This document shows, in pieces, positions 38,630 to 49,213 of a stretch of 64,000 nucleotides of DNA. The notes beneath the pieces were generated by a model. The model was given only the letters and a program-made list of their open reading frames with translations, was not told where the DNA came from and searched no databases. The number at the start of each line of letters is the position of its first letter. The stretch's first letter is position 1. A program made the position numbers and the translations under genes. Source of the stretch: Brachybacterium avium (GTDB lineage Bacteria > Actinomycetota > Actinomycetes > Actinomycetales > Dermabacteraceae); the NCBI RefSeq assembly GCF_002216795.1, contig NZ_CP022316.1, positions 1,240,001 to 1,304,000 of the forward strand, read 5' to 3'.

Positions 38630-39139
38630 TCAGCCGCGTCCGCTGAGGCGCTGCTTCCTGGCGCTGATCTCTCCGGTGTTGAACCCGGCCAGGTGCAGGC
38701 CGCCGTGGAAGCGGGCGTGCTCGATCTTCACGCAGCGGTCCATCACCACCTCCAGCCCCGCACTCTCAGCGATCGCCGCCGCCTCCTCGTTCCAGGAGCC
38801 CAGCTGCAGCCACAGCGACTTCGCGCCCACCGCCACCGACTCCTGCGCAACGCCCGGCAGGTCGGCGTCCCTGCGGAACACGTCCACCAGGTCCGGCACC
38901 ACGGGCAGCTCGGCGAGCGAGCCGTAGGCCGGGCGGCCCAGGATCGTCGTGGCCCGAGGGTTCACGAAGAACACCTCGTAGGGGGAGCTGGAGAGCAGGT
39001 AGGTCGCCACGAAGTAGCTGGCCCGCGCGGGATTCGCGGAGGCGCCGACGATCGCGATGCTCTTCGCGCGGCGCAGGATCGCGAGCCGGTCCGGGGCCGA
39101 TGGGCCCTGCCAGGTGCGCGGGATCGTCTGCTCGCTCAT
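38630..39139 (-). CDS. CoA-binding domain protein
   Basis: A 169-residue stand-alone CoA-binding (succinyl-CoA synthetase-like Rossmann) protein of the YccU type. KSIAIVGASANPARASYFVATYL forms the nucleotide-binding turn, then VFFVNPRATTILGRPAYGSL, LWLQLGSWNEEAAAIAESAGLEVVMDRCVKIEH. The Cys in MDRCVKIEH is conserved in the family. It is the last gene of the sulfur operon; its ATG overlaps the metY stop (ATGA). Homologues often sit next to metY/metX-type genes, but the biochemical role is not known. Confidence 0.85.
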   Translation of the reverse strand: MSEQTIPRTWQGPSAPDRLAILRRAKSIAIVGASANPARASYFVATYLLSSSPYEVFFVNPRATTILGRPAYGSLAELPVVPDLVDVFRRDADLPGVAQESVAVGAKSLWLQLGSWNEEAAAIAESAGLEVVMDRCVKIEHARFHGGLHLAGFNTGEISARKQRLSGRG

Positions 39140-40539
39140 CGTGCCTCCCCCGTCGCTGCGGTGATCGCCTGGTCCAGGTCCCACAGGATGTCCTCGATGT
39201 CCTCCAGGCCCACCGAGATCCTGACCAGATCCGCCCGCACGCCGCCCGCGGCGAGCTGCTCCGGGGAGAGCTGGCGGTGAGTGGTCGAGGCGGGGTGGAT
39301 GACGAGCGTGCGCGCATCGCCGATGTTCGCCAGATGCGAGGCGAGCTGCAGGTTCGCGATCACCTGCTCGCCGGTCGCGCGGGCCGCTGTGGCCTCCTCC
39401 TCGGGCGAGTCGAACTGCCCCGTCGGCCGCACTCCGAAGGCGAAGACGGAGCCGGGACCCAGCGGCAGGTACTTCTGCGCCCGGGCGTGATGGGGATGGG
39501 ATTCGAGCCCGGCCCAGGTCACGTAGGAGATCCGGGGATCTGCCTCGAGCCAGCGCGCCACGGCCTCCGTCCCGGCGAGATGGGCGTCGATGCGCTGCGG
39601 GAGCGTCTCCACGCCCTGGAGGAGCTGGAATGCGGACTGCGCCGGCAGGGACGGGCCGATGTCGCGCAGCTGCTCCGAGCGCAGCTTGGTGAGGAAGCCG
39701 TACTCACCGAAGTTGTCCCACCAGCGGATCCCGCCGTAGGAGTCCACCGGCTCGGTCATGGTGGGGAAGTTCCCGTTGCCCCAGTCGAAGCGGCCGGATT
39801 CGACGACCACCCCGCCGAGGGTGGTGCCGTGCCCGCCCAGGAACTTGGTGGCCGAGTGGATGACGATGTCCGCGCCGTGTTCGAGCGGGCGCACCAGGTA
39901 GGGGGTGGCGAGGGTCGCGTCGACCACCAGCGGCACGCCGTGCTCATGGGCGAGGGCGGCGAGCCCCTCGAGATCGGCGATCTCGCCGGAGGGGTTGCCG
40001 ATGACCTCGACATAGAGGGCCTTGGTCTCCGGGCGGAACGCGGCGCGGTACTCCTCCGGGTCGGAGGAGGGCACGAAGGTGGTCTCCACCCCGAAGCGGC
40101 GCAGGGTGACGTCGAGCTGGGTGATGGTGCCGCCGTACAGCTGCGCGGAGGCGACGAGGTGGTCCCCCGCCCCGGCGAGCGCGGCGAAGGTGAGGAACTC
40201 CGCGCTCATCCCGGACGCGGTCGCGACCGCGCCGATCCCGCCCTCGAGCGAGGCGATCCGCTCCTCGAAGGCGGCGACGGTGGGGTTGCCGATCCGGGAG
40301 TAGATGTTCCCGTACTTCTGCAGTGCGAAGAGGTTCGCGGCGTCGGCCGCATCGTCGAAGACGAACGAGGTGGTCTGGTAGATCGGGACCGCGCGGGCAC
40401 CGTGCTGGGCGTCCGGGGTGCCGCCGGCGTGCAGGGCGCGGGTGCGGAACCCGAAGCTCCGCTCCGGGCTGGACGCGGGCGCCGGGGCGGCCGACGGGGC
40501 CTGCTGGGTCTGCTGGGCCTGCTGGGTCTGGGCAGTCAT
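39136..40539 (-). CDS. metY: O-acetylhomoserine sulfhydrylase
   Basis: A 467-residue PLP enzyme of the Cys/Met-metabolism family, O-acetyl-L-homoserine aminocarboxypropyltransferase, making homocysteine directly from sulfide. The PLP lysine is in [10 protein letters not shown]; other hallmarks are [44 protein letters not shown] and the MetY-specific [18 protein letters not shown]. The first 30 residues are a Gln/Ala/Pro tail. The ATG overlaps the monooxygenase stop by 4 bases. It would fix sulfide derived from the sulfur compound imported and oxidised by the upstream genes. Confidence 0.93.
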   Translation of the reverse strand: MTAQTQQAQQTQQAPSAAPAPASSPERSFGFRTRALHAGGTPDAQHGARAVPIYQTTSFVFDDAADAANLFALQKYGNIYSRIGNPTVAAFEERIASLEGGIGAVATASGMSAEFLTFAALAGAGDHLVASAQLYGGTITQLDVTLRRFGVETTFVPSSDPEEYRAAFRPETKALYVEVIGNPSGEIADLEGLAALAHEHGVPLVVDATLATPYLVRPLEHGADIVIHSATKFLGGHGTTLGGVVVESGRFDWGNGNFPTMTEPVDSYGGIRWWDNFGEYGFLTKLRSEQLRDIGPSLPAQSAFQLLQGVETLPQRIDAHLAGTEAVARWLEADPRISYVTWAGLESHPHHARAQKYLPLGPGSVFAFGVRPTGQFDSPEEEATAARATGEQVIANLQLASHLANIGDARTLVIHPASTTHRQLSPEQLAAGGVRADLVRISVGLEDIEDILWDLDQAITAATGEAR

Positions 40540-41773
40540 ACGGCGGCTCCCTGCTTGGCCGGGTGATCGTCCGGGAGGGTGGAGAAGGCGGCCTGCGCGG
40601 CGTCCTCGGCGGAGACTCCGGGAACGACGGGCAGCAGGTCGGTGTTCAGCTCGGTGCCGCGGGCGCGGGCGAGGTCAGCTTCCTTCTCCCGCAGGATCGG
40701 CAGCACGTCCCGGCCGAAGGCGGCGACCTCCTCGGTGAAGTGGAGGTAGCAGGTCAGCATGAGATTCACGCCCACCTTCTTGAACTCGATGATGCGGTCG
40801 GCGATCTCCTCGGGGGTGCCGATGAGGCGGGTCTTGAAGCCGTCGTTGTACTGCACGAGGTCCTCGAAGGAGGAGCCGGCCCACATGCCCTTGCCGTCCT
40901 TGGTGGAGGCGCCGGCCTCCTGCACGGATCGGCGGAAGCCCTCGACGGCGGGGCGGTGGGCCTTGGCGACGATCTCGCGCAGGGTCTCCTCCGCCTCCTG
41001 CCGGGATTCGCGGGCGATGACGAAGCCGTTCAGCCCGAACTTGGGGCACGACCCGCTGCGGCGGCGGAGGCGAGCACCCCGGCGACGTTCTCCTCATAGC
41101 CCTCCAGGGTGCGGCCGTTGGAGAAGTACCAGTCGGCGACGCGGCCCGCGGCGGACTGCGCGGCGGTGGAGTTGCCGCCGAAGAAGATCTCCGGATGGGG
41201 GCGGCCGGGTACGTCCACCGGCTTCGGGTTCAGGGTGAAGTCGTCGATCACGTAGTGGTCCCCGAACTGCGAGAACCCGTTCTCGGTGAGCAGCCCGCGC
41301 AGGGCGGAGATGAACTCCTCGGTGCGCACGTAGCGCTCATCGTGCTCGAGCCAGGGCAGGCCGAACTTCACGAACTCGTCCTTCAGCCAGCCGGAGACGA
41401 TGTTCACCGCGGCGCGACCGCCGGAGAGATGATCGGCGGTGATCAGCCATTTGGCGAGCACGCCGGGATGCCACATGCCGGGGTGGAAGGCCGCGATGAC
41501 CTTGAGCCGCTCGGTGGCGCCGAGCAGGGCGAGGGAGAAGGCGGAGGCCTCGTGCTGCTTGTCCGCGCCGTAGCTGGCGGCGTAGCGGGTCTGGGTCAGG
41601 GCGTAGTCGAAGCCGGACGCCTCGGCGACCTGGGCCAGGCGCGAGTTGTAGGGCAGCTGCCAGTCGGTGCGCTGCTCGATGGTGGAGACGACGAGGCCGC
41701 CGGAGACGTTCGGCACCCAGTACGCGAACTTCAGCGGCGTCTCGAAAGTCGAGGCGGGGACGGTGATGGGCAT
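40536..41773 (-). CDS. sfnG: Dimethylsulfone/sulfonate FMNH2 monooxygenase (frameshift at 41043-41046)
   Basis: About 412 residues after repair. A bacterial-luciferase-like TIM-barrel monooxygenase; the N-terminus KFAYWVPNVSGGLVVSTIEQRTDW and NIVSGWLKDEF match SfnG, which releases sulfur from dimethylsulfone using FMNH2 and O2; SsuD-type alkanesulfonate activity is the alternative. The first part stops after GRAPSSG. One extra base in the GGGG run at 41043-41046 restores GRAPKFGLNGFVIARESRQEAEETLREIV and continues to the stop at 40536. AGGAGG sits just before the ATG. It lies between the ABC permease and metY in one operon. Confidence 0.87.
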
Positions 41774-41850
41774 GGGTCCTCCTGGGGCGGGTGGTGGGTC
41801 AGGGCCAGCTGGGCGGTGGGTCAGGGATGGATGGGCGGTGGGCGCGAGGG

Positions 41851-42702
41851 TCAGGCCCACCTCTTCAGCAGCTTCTTCTCGGCGAGGCCGAGCAGGGCAT
41901 TGGTGAGGCTGCCCAGCAGGGCCAGCAGCACGATCGCCAGCAGGATCCGGTCCACGCGGCCGGTCTGCTGGGAGTCGTTGAGGATGAAGCCGAGGCCCAT
42001 CGAGGAGGCGATCAGCTCGGCGGCGACCAGGAACAGCCAGGCCTGGGCCAGTGCCAGGCGCAGCCCGGAGACGACCGAAGGGATCACCGCGGGCAGCTGG
42101 ACGGTGCGCAGCAGGGACCAGCCGCGCCGGCCGAAGCAGCGGCCCGCCTCCACCAGGTGCGGGTCGATGTGGCGCAGCGCGGCGGCGACGGTGGTGAACA
42201 CGGGGAAGAAAGCGCCGATGGCGATCAGGGTGATCTTGGATTCCTCGCCGATCTGCAGCCAGAGGATCAGCAGCGGCACCCAGGCCAGCGAAGGCACGGC
42301 GCGCAGGGCGGCCAGGGTGGGGTTCAGCAGCGCCTCCCCCGCGCGGGACAGTCCCACGATCGCGGCGACGGCGAGGCCCACGAGGGAGCCGGCCGCGAAG
42401 CCCAGCAGCACGCGCTGCACGGAGATCGCGATGTGCACCGCCAGCTCGCCGCGCTCGATCAGTTCGATGCCGGCCTGGACCACGGCCAGCGGGCCGGGCA
42501 GGCGATAGGCGGGGACGAGGCCGGTGGCCGTGGCGAGCTGCCAGGCGATGAGGATCAGCGCCGGGAGCAGGGCGCCGGCGGCCAGGCGCACGGCGGTGCG
42601 GTCCCACAGCGCTGGGCGACTGCTGGCAGCGGCGGCCGACGGGGCGCCTGCGGCGCGCTCGGGGGCGGCGGGCCCGGGCGCTGCGGCGACCTGCGCGCTC
42701 AC
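41851..42702 (-). CDS. ssuC: ABC permease, sulfonate/taurine type
   Basis: A 283-residue inner-membrane permease of the SsuC/TauC/NrtB family. An Ala/Pro-rich tail of about 35 residues precedes six helices (LAAGALLPALILIAWQLATATG first). The EAA-type loop is LVEAGRCFGRRGWSLLRTVQLPAVIPSVVSGLRLALAQAW, typical of aliphatic-sulfonate importers. The GTG start overlaps the binding-protein stop (GTGA). With the ATPase and binding lipoprotein it would import an organosulfur compound. Confidence 0.88.
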   Translation of the reverse strand: MSAQVAAAPGPAAPERAAGAPSAAAASSRPALWDRTAVRLAAGALLPALILIAWQLATATGLVPAYRLPGPLAVVQAGIELIERGELAVHIAISVQRVLLGFAAGSLVGLAVAAIVGLSRAGEALLNPTLAALRAVPSLAWVPLLILWLQIGEESKITLIAIGAFFPVFTTVAAALRHIDPHLVEAGRCFGRRGWSLLRTVQLPAVIPSVVSGLRLALAQAWLFLVAAELIASSMGLGFILNDSQQTGRVDRILLAIVLLALLGSLTNALLGLAEKKLLKRWA

Positions 42703-43736
42703 TGCTCCTCCACCGCGGTGAGGGCGAAGGCGTCGTGGAGGAGCGAGCCGCGGGCCTTCTCCAGCGCCTCCGCGCCGCCGAGCACGTCCCCGGACTCCGC
42801 CAGCATGGGGGAGATCGCCTCGAGCACCGCGAGCTGGTCCTCGCCGGGGATGCCGGAGACATCGAGGTTCGAGCGCTCGGTGATCACGGCGGTGGCGACC
42901 TCCAGATCGATGCTCGCCGCATCGGCCAGCAGCTGCGCTGTCCCCTCGAGGTTCTCCAGCGCCCAGCTGCGGGCCTGCTCATAGGCGTCGACCACCACCT
43001 GGGCGACATCGGCGTGGTGCTCGATGAAGTCCTCGGTGGCGTTGAGGACGCCGTAGGTGTTGAAGTCGACGTTGCGGTAGACCAGCTGCACTGCGGACTC
43101 GACCTCGGCGGCGGCCATGATCGGGTCCAGCCCCGACCAGGCCTCGACGCTGCCGCCCTCGAGGGCGGAGTAGCCGTCGGCGTGCTGAAGGGGCTGCAGC
43201 TCGATGTCGTCGATGCCGAGATCCGCCTCGGCGAGGGTCTGGACCAGGAAGAAGTAGGGGTCGGTGCCGGGGGTGGCGGCGACCGGGCGGCCGGCGAGGT
43301 CCGCGGGGCCGGTGATGTCGCTGTCGGCCCCGACCACCAGGGCGGACCATTCGGGCTGGGAGTAGATGTCGATGATCTTGATCGGGGAGCCGTTGGCGCG
43401 GGCCAGCAGCGCGGCCGATCCGGCGGTGGAGGCGATGTCAGCGGAGCCGGAGCGCAGGAACTCGTTGGCCTTGTTCGACCCGGCCGACTGCACCCACGTC
43501 ACGGTCACGGAGTCTCCGAGCGCGTTCTCGATGAGCTGCTGCTCGCGCACGACCAGGCTGAGCGGGTTGTAGGTGGCCCAGTCGACCGTGAGCGCGCCGG
43601 TGCTCCACTGCCCGGCACCGCCTGTTGCTGCCGTGTTCTCCGAGCCCTCTCCGGGCACACAGGCGGCCAGTCCCATCCCGGCCGCGGCCGTCAGTCCGAG
43701 GGTGGTGGCGGTGCGGCGGCTGAGGCGGTGGGTCAT
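42699..43736 (-). CDS. ssuA: ABC substrate-binding lipoprotein, sulfonate type
   Basis: A 345-residue SsuA/NMT1-like periplasmic-binding lipoprotein. The signal peptide has RR (SRRTATTLGLTAAAG), then lipobox LAAC, with Cys26 lipidated. The mature part has LTVDWATYNPLSLVVREQQLIENAL, the ligand-site loop SADIASTAGSAALLARANG, and PVAATPGTDPYFFLVQTL, which are standard for sulfonate/taurine binders. It overlaps both neighbours by 4 bases. The ligand (sulfone, sulfonate or sulfate ester) is inferred from the adjacent monooxygenase. Confidence 0.88.
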   Translation of the reverse strand: MTHRLSRRTATTLGLTAAAGMGLAACVPGEGSENTAATGGAGQWSTGALTVDWATYNPLSLVVREQQLIENALGDSVTVTWVQSAGSNKANEFLRSGSADIASTAGSAALLARANGSPIKIIDIYSQPEWSALVVGADSDITGPADLAGRPVAATPGTDPYFFLVQTLAEADLGIDDIELQPLQHADGYSALEGGSVEAWSGLDPIMAAAEVESAVQLVYRNVDFNTYGVLNATEDFIEHHADVAQVVVDAYEQARSWALENLEGTAQLLADAASIDLEVATAVITERSNLDVSGIPGEDQLAVLEAISPMLAESGDVLGGAEALEKARGSLLHDAFALTAVEEQ

Positions 43737-44635
43737 GAGAGGTTCTCCGAGGTGAGGTCTGCGATGCGGGAGGCGGAAGGGGCGGTCTGGTGGGCATGCA
43801 CGCCGAGGCCCTGGAGGAGCTCGACGCGCAGTGCTGCGAGGGCATGATCGGCGCGGTCGCGGGGCCGGGCGCCGGGCACCTCGACGGTGCGGGCGAGCGA
43901 TCCGGAGTGCGGGTGCTGGCGGAGGGAGCGCAGCAGCAGCACCCGGTCCGCGAGATACAGCGCCTCCTCCACGTCGTGGGTGACGACCAGGACGGTGGTG
44001 GGCTCGGCGGCATGGACCTCCAGCAGCAGGTCCTGCATGCGCAGGCGGGTCAGGGCGTCGAGCGCCCCGAAGGGCTCGTCCAGCAGCAGCACCTCGGGGC
44101 CGCGGGCCAGCGCCCGGGCGAGCGAGGCGCGCTGGGCCATGCCGCCGGACACCTCGCGGGGCCGCAGCGCAGCGGCGTGCTCGAGACCGACCAGCGCCAG
44201 CAGCTCCTGCACCCGCTGACGGCCCTCGCGTCGGCCGAGGCCGCGGGGCAGGCCGAAGGCGACGTTCTGGGCCAGGGTGCGCCAGGGCAGCAGGCGCGGC
44301 TCCTGGAAGGCGACCGCGGTGCGCGGATCGGTGCCGCGCAGCGCGGTGCCGCCCAGACGGATCACCCCGGCGCTGGGCCGGTCCAGCCCCGCGATCAGGC
44401 GCAGCAGGGTCGATTTCCCGCAGCCCGAGGGGCCGACGACGGCGACGATCTCGCCGGAGCCGAGCTCGATATCGAGATCCCGCAGCACCTCGTGGCGGCC
44501 CTGCGGCGTCTCGAAGGAACGGGCGATGGCGTCCAGCCGCACCCCGTTCGGGCGCCCCCGGGCGGGAGACGGGTCGACGTCGGCCGGCCTCCCGGGGGCA
44601 GGGCGCAGAACGGGTGCAGTGGCGGTGCTGGTCAT
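43733..44635 (-). CDS. ssuB: ABC ATPase, sulfonate type
   Basis: A 300-residue ATPase of the SsuB/TauB family: Walker A GPSGCGKST, Q-loop FQEPRLLPWRT, signature VSGGMAQRASLARAL, Walker B VLLLDEPFGALDALTR, H-loop VTHDVEEAL. The first 30 residues are a Pro/Arg tail. It is the promoter-proximal gene of a six-gene operon running down to 38630. Three GTCAT motifs at 44680, 44690 and 44696 upstream could be regulator sites for sulfur limitation. Confidence 0.92.
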   Translation of the reverse strand: MTSTATAPVLRPAPGRPADVDPSPARGRPNGVRLDAIARSFETPQGRHEVLRDLDIELGSGEIVAVVGPSGCGKSTLLRLIAGLDRPSAGVIRLGGTALRGTDPRTAVAFQEPRLLPWRTLAQNVAFGLPRGLGRREGRQRVQELLALVGLEHAAALRPREVSGGMAQRASLARALARGPEVLLLDEPFGALDALTRLRMQDLLLEVHAAEPTTVLVVTHDVEEALYLADRVLLLRSLRQHPHSGSLARTVEVPGARPRDRADHALAALRVELLQGLGVHAHQTAPSASRIADLTSENLS

Positions 44636-44891
44636 GCCGACGATGATGAGGGCGCGTGTCGCGAAGGGGCCAGCACGCTGTCATAAGCCGTCATAGTCAT
44701 GGCCAGTAGAGAGCCTCATGCCCGCAGGGGTGTCGCCTAGGATGTGCCAGACGTCACCATCGATGGTGCGCCGGATCGACGAGGCCATCGACAGGGCGTG
44801 CTCCGGGAATCCGCACCGGGCCGGAGCCGGCATCGGGGGCGCTCCGGTGGAGCCTCCGCCGAGCCCCTTCCCCACCCTGAGGAGCTACACC
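44636..44891. other. Divergent promoter region of the sulfur operon and mgtC
   Basis: A 256-base gap. GTCATAAGCC and GTCATAGTCATGG (44680-44702) are repeated GTCAT motifs that could bind a sulfur-responsive regulator. TAGGAT at 44738-44743 is a likely plus-strand -10 box, leaving about a 140-base mgtC leader. The leader was checked for a magnesium (M-box) riboswitch; the conserved core was not recognised. Confidence 0.4.
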
Positions 44892-45629
44892 ATGGATGCC
44901 TTCGTCGGGCTCCTGCACGATTCGAGCCTCGTGGAGGCTCAGCTGCTGCTGATCACCTTCGTCCTCTGCTCGCTGATCGGGCTGGAGCGCCAGATCCGGC
45001 AGAAGAGCGCCGGGTTCCGCACCCATGTGCTCGTCGGCCTGGGCTCCTGCGCGTTCACCCTGGTCTCCGCCTACGGCTTCTCCGCCGTCCTCGCCGACGA
45101 CGTCACGCTGGACCCCTCCCGCATCGCCGCGCAGATCGTCTCCGGGATCGGCTTCCTGGGAGCCGGGGTGATCTTCAAGGGCCACAACGTCGTCCGCGGC
45201 CTCACCACCGCCGCCACCATCTGGGTGGCGGCGGCCGTCGGGATGACCGCGGGTGCCGGGATGCTGTCCCTCGCGGTGCTGCTGACGTTCCTGCACCTGC
45301 TGACCCTCTTCGCGATCGCCCCGCTGGTGCATATGCTCCCGAGCCGGGACCGCTACCGGATCCTGCGGGTCCGCTACATCGACGGCGCCGGCGTGCTGCG
45401 GGACCTGCTGTCCTCCGCCACGGCCATGGGCTTCTCCTCGTCGGTCGTCAGGAGCCGACGGCTCGAGGAGGACGGGGAGCGGCAATCCGTCGAGGTGGAC
45501 GTCCGCTTCCACGGTCGCATCCCGCTGCGGGACCTGATCCCGGAGTTCATGGAGATCCGCGGGGTCCAGCGCGTCTCGCTCCGGGTGGACCATGACGACA
45601 GCGACGACCAGGAGAGCGACGAGATCTGA
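44892..45629 (+). CDS. mgtC: MgtC/SapB family membrane protein
   Basis: A 245-residue MgtC/SapB protein: five N-terminal helices with the family signature LCSLIGLERQIRQKSAGFRTHVLVGLGSCAFTLVS and RIAAQIVSGIGFLGAGVIFKG, then a C-terminal ACT-like cytoplasmic domain. In pathogens MgtC acts in low-magnesium survival, modulating the F-ATP synthase; SapB-type proteins are less well understood. ATG at 44892 follows GAGGAG. Transcribed alone, divergent from the sulfur operon. Confidence 0.88.
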   Translation: MDAFVGLLHDSSLVEAQLLLITFVLCSLIGLERQIRQKSAGFRTHVLVGLGSCAFTLVSAYGFSAVLADDVTLDPSRIAAQIVSGIGFLGAGVIFKGHNVVRGLTTAATIWVAAAVGMTAGAGMLSLAVLLTFLHLLTLFAIAPLVHMLPSRDRYRILRVRYIDGAGVLRDLLSSATAMGFSSSVVRSRRLEEDGERQSVEVDVRFHGRIPLRDLIPEFMEIRGVQRVSLRVDHDDSDDQESDEI

Positions 45630-45641
45630 GCGCTCCGCCTA

Positions 45642-45661
45642 CCGGCCCGCTCCGGGGCCGG
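45642..45661. terminator. Hairpin between mgtC and the GNAT gene
   Basis: CCGGCCC (45642-45648) and GGGCCGG (45655-45661) form a perfect 7-bp stem with a 6-base loop, between convergent stops. A short GC-rich bidirectional terminator is likely. Confidence 0.5.
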
Positions 45662-45687
45662 GGTGATCACGGCCTGCGGTCGTGCCC

Positions 45688-46695
45688 TCATCCCGCGTGC
45701 AGCGGACCCTCCAGGATGCTCAGCACGTCCGCCTCCCGGAAGCCGAGCGCCCGGTTCAGCGCGAGCATCGGCGCGTTGTCCAGCGCGGTGTAGGTCTGGA
45801 TCCAGCGAGCGGATCCCGCCTCGGGCACGCCGGCGAGGTTCTCCAGGTTCGCCAGCTTGAGGGCGCGGCCGATGCCGCGGCCGCGATGGGCGCGCTCCAC
45901 CAGGGTGTCGTCCTGAGTGAGGATCTGCGGGTCGTGACGGTTCAGAAAGATCTCGGTGTACCCCACAGCCGTTCCGTCGGCGTGGGCGAGGCCGCGCACC
46001 AGGGTCCAGCCCTGGGCATCCATCCGCTGTTCGTTGCGGCGGATCTCGCTGACCTCCGCGCGGGAGGCCGGACGGGTGAGGTCCCCCATCGGCACGTCGG
46101 CCTCCATCTGGGTGGTCAGACGTGCCCAGTCCTCCACCAGGTCCTCGGGGCAGGCGCCCCGCCAGGTGCGCACCTCGATCCCGGGGGTGGGGCGGGCCTC
46201 GGCGCGCAGCGCCTCGAGGTCGAGGGGCCGGTCGACGGGCAGATCGAGCAGCAGACGGTGCTCCTGGTTGCCGACCCGCATCCCCTGCGCGAGCGCGAAG
46301 GCCACGCCCGCCTCGCTGTAGGTCTCCGCCTGGACCACCTCGGCCTGGCCGGCGAGCGTCTCGCGCAGGGCGGCGGCGAGTGCGGTGCCGATGCCCCGGC
46401 GGCGATGGGCCGGGAGCACGGAGATCTCGATCTCGGCCGGGTCACCGGGGTCGACGTCGGCGCCCGCTGCTCCGACCATCTCACCGTCGAGGTGCGCGAC
46501 CAGCAACACGGAGAGCCGTTCCGGCCTCGGATCCCCGAAGCGCGCGAGGATCGTCTCCTCGCTCGCCCACCAGGCCGCCTCGCGCCCGGCATTGAATCCC
46601 TCCCCCAGCACGGCGTTCCAGGCGAGCAGCGCCCGACGGTCGGTGGGGTCGACGGGAAGGATCTGGGCAGAACAGGACTGGGCGGCGCTCATCAC
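45688..46695 (-). CDS. Double-GNAT N-acetyltransferase
   Basis: A 335-residue protein with two tandem GNAT domains. The N-terminal one has the acetyl-CoA loop ISVLPAHRRRGIGTALAAAL, and the C-terminal one VERAHRGRGIGRALKLANLE with the typical TYTALDNAPMLALNRALGF ending. Both carry the R/Q-x-x-G-x-G/A pyrophosphate loop, so both may bind acetyl-CoA. Two-domain GNATs include mycothiol synthase MshD and antibiotic-modifying enzymes; nothing here points to one substrate. The start is GTG at 46695 or ATG at 46692. Confidence 0.82.
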   Translation of the reverse strand: MMSAAQSCSAQILPVDPTDRRALLAWNAVLGEGFNAGREAAWWASEETILARFGDPRPERLSVLLVAHLDGEMVGAAGADVDPGDPAEIEISVLPAHRRRGIGTALAAALRETLAGQAEVVQAETYSEAGVAFALAQGMRVGNQEHRLLLDLPVDRPLDLEALRAEARPTPGIEVRTWRGACPEDLVEDWARLTTQMEADVPMGDLTRPASRAEVSEIRRNEQRMDAQGWTLVRGLAHADGTAVGYTEIFLNRHDPQILTQDDTLVERAHRGRGIGRALKLANLENLAGVPEAGSARWIQTYTALDNAPMLALNRALGFREADVLSILEGPLHAG

Positions 46696-46789
46696 GCCAT
46701 CCCATCACGCCCGGCCCGCACCCTCCATCGAATATTCCGGGCCTCCGCCCAGCGGCGCCCGCAGCGCGCCGAGGGGGCACGGGCACAGC

Positions 46790-47908
46790 TCAGCCGTGCT
46801 GCTCGATCGCCATCTCGTAGTAGCGCAGCAGGTCATCCGAGGCGTTCTCCCAGGAGAACTTCTCGGCCTCGGCCCGCGCGGCCTCGCGGATGCGCCCGCG
46901 CAGCTCTCCGTCCCCGAGCCGGGTCAGCGCCGCGTCCAGGCTCGCCTCGTCCCCGGAGTCGAAGATCAGCCCGTTCACCCCGTCGGTGACCTGCTCCATC
47001 GTCGGCCCCGAGCGGGCCGCGACCACCGGGAGCCCAGAGGCCATCCCCTCGAGGATCACCAGCCCCAGCGTCTCGGTGACCGAGGGGAACACGAAGGCGT
47101 CAGCGCTGGCGAAGGCGCTCGCGAGCTCCTCGCCCCCCATGAAGCCGGGAAACAGCGTGGAGGTGCCGGCGAAATGCTGCTCGAGCTCGCGCCGGTAGGG
47201 CCCGTCGCCCACGATCGCGAGCGCCACGTCGTCACGGCGCTCCATCATCGGGCGCAGCCGATGGATCTCCTTCTCCGCGGCCAGGCGGCCCACGAACACC
47301 AGCAGCTTCTTCTCCGGATGCCCCTGAGTGAGGCGCTCGCGCATCGCCGTCGAGGCGAAGCGGGGATGGAAGGTCTGCGTGTCCACCCCGCGGCGCACCA
47401 CATGGAGGTTCTCGATGCCCTTCTCCGCGAGCTCCGCCTTCATCGTCTCGGAGGTGGCGATGTTGATGTCGGCCAGGGCGTGGTTGCGCTTGATCTGCCA
47501 CCACACGGGCCGCTTCCCCCAGCGGTAGGCGCGGTAGAGGTCCAGGTAGCGGGGGATGTGCGTGTGGTAGCTGGCCACCAGCGGGATCCGCTGGCGGTGC
47601 GCGGCGTAGGCCCCGGAGGAGGCCAGCAGGATCGGCTGGGCGGCGTGGACCACATCCGGATGGAAGCCGCGGATGATCCCGTCCACGGTGGGATTGGGCA
47701 GGGTGAAGCGACGGTGCTTGTAGAACGGCAGGGTCACCGGCTTGATGCCCACCACCCGGGCCCCGTGGTGCTCCGTGACCCCGAGATCGGGGGCGATCAC
47801 CATGACCTCGTGCCCGAGGTCGGTGAACCGCTCGACGGCGTGGCGCAGGCGTGTCACCACGCCGTCGACCGACGGCAGGAAGGTCTCCGTGACGATCGCG
47901 ATCTTCAC
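46790..47908 (-). CDS. sqdX: GT4 glycosyltransferase, SqdX-like sulfoquinovosyltransferase
   Basis: A 372-residue GT-B glycosyltransferase. The N-terminus MKIAIVTETFLPSVDGVVTRLRHAVE, the middle VASYHTHIPRYLDLYR, and VFVGRLAAEKEIHRLRPMME, HFAGTSTLFPGFMGGEELASAFASADAFVFPSVTETLGLVILEGMASGLPVVAARSG follow cyanobacterial SqdX closely. SqdX transfers sulfoquinovose from UDP-sulfoquinovose to diacylglycerol at the membrane. MgtA-type mannosyltransferases are related and are the alternative, but the gene lies 10 bases downstream of sqdB, which supplies exactly the sulfoquinovose donor. Assignment is by motif and context. Confidence 0.85.
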   Translation of the reverse strand: MKIAIVTETFLPSVDGVVTRLRHAVERFTDLGHEVMVIAPDLGVTEHHGARVVGIKPVTLPFYKHRRFTLPNPTVDGIIRGFHPDVVHAAQPILLASSGAYAAHRQRIPLVASYHTHIPRYLDLYRAYRWGKRPVWWQIKRNHALADINIATSETMKAELAEKGIENLHVVRRGVDTQTFHPRFASTAMRERLTQGHPEKKLLVFVGRLAAEKEIHRLRPMMERRDDVALAIVGDGPYRRELEQHFAGTSTLFPGFMGGEELASAFASADAFVFPSVTETLGLVILEGMASGLPVVAARSGPTMEQVTDGVNGLIFDSGDEASLDAALTRLGDGELRGRIREAARAEAEKFSWENASDDLLRYYEMAIEQHG

Positions 47909-47918
47909 GGGTGCGAGC

Positions 47919-49142
<1,224 letters not shown>

Positions 49143-49155
49143 TCATAACGTAGTG

Positions 49156-49194
49156 CAGGCCGGACACGCCTCAAAGCGGCGTGGACCCGGCCTG
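49156..49194 (+). other. Hairpin in the folP leader
   Basis: CAGGCCGG (49156-49163) pairs with CCGGCCTG (49187-49194), with a second inner pairing ACGCC/GGCGT. It lies 19 bases before the folP GTG, in the 146-base divergent region with sqdB. Possible leader regulation or a barrier terminator. Confidence 0.4.
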
Positions 49195-49213
49195 AACAGC
49201 GGAGGAACGGATC

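Noticed and set aside
44744-44891. Magnesium riboswitch in the mgtC leader
   Set aside because: The conserved M-box core sequence was not found; only unspecific GC-rich pairing is visible.
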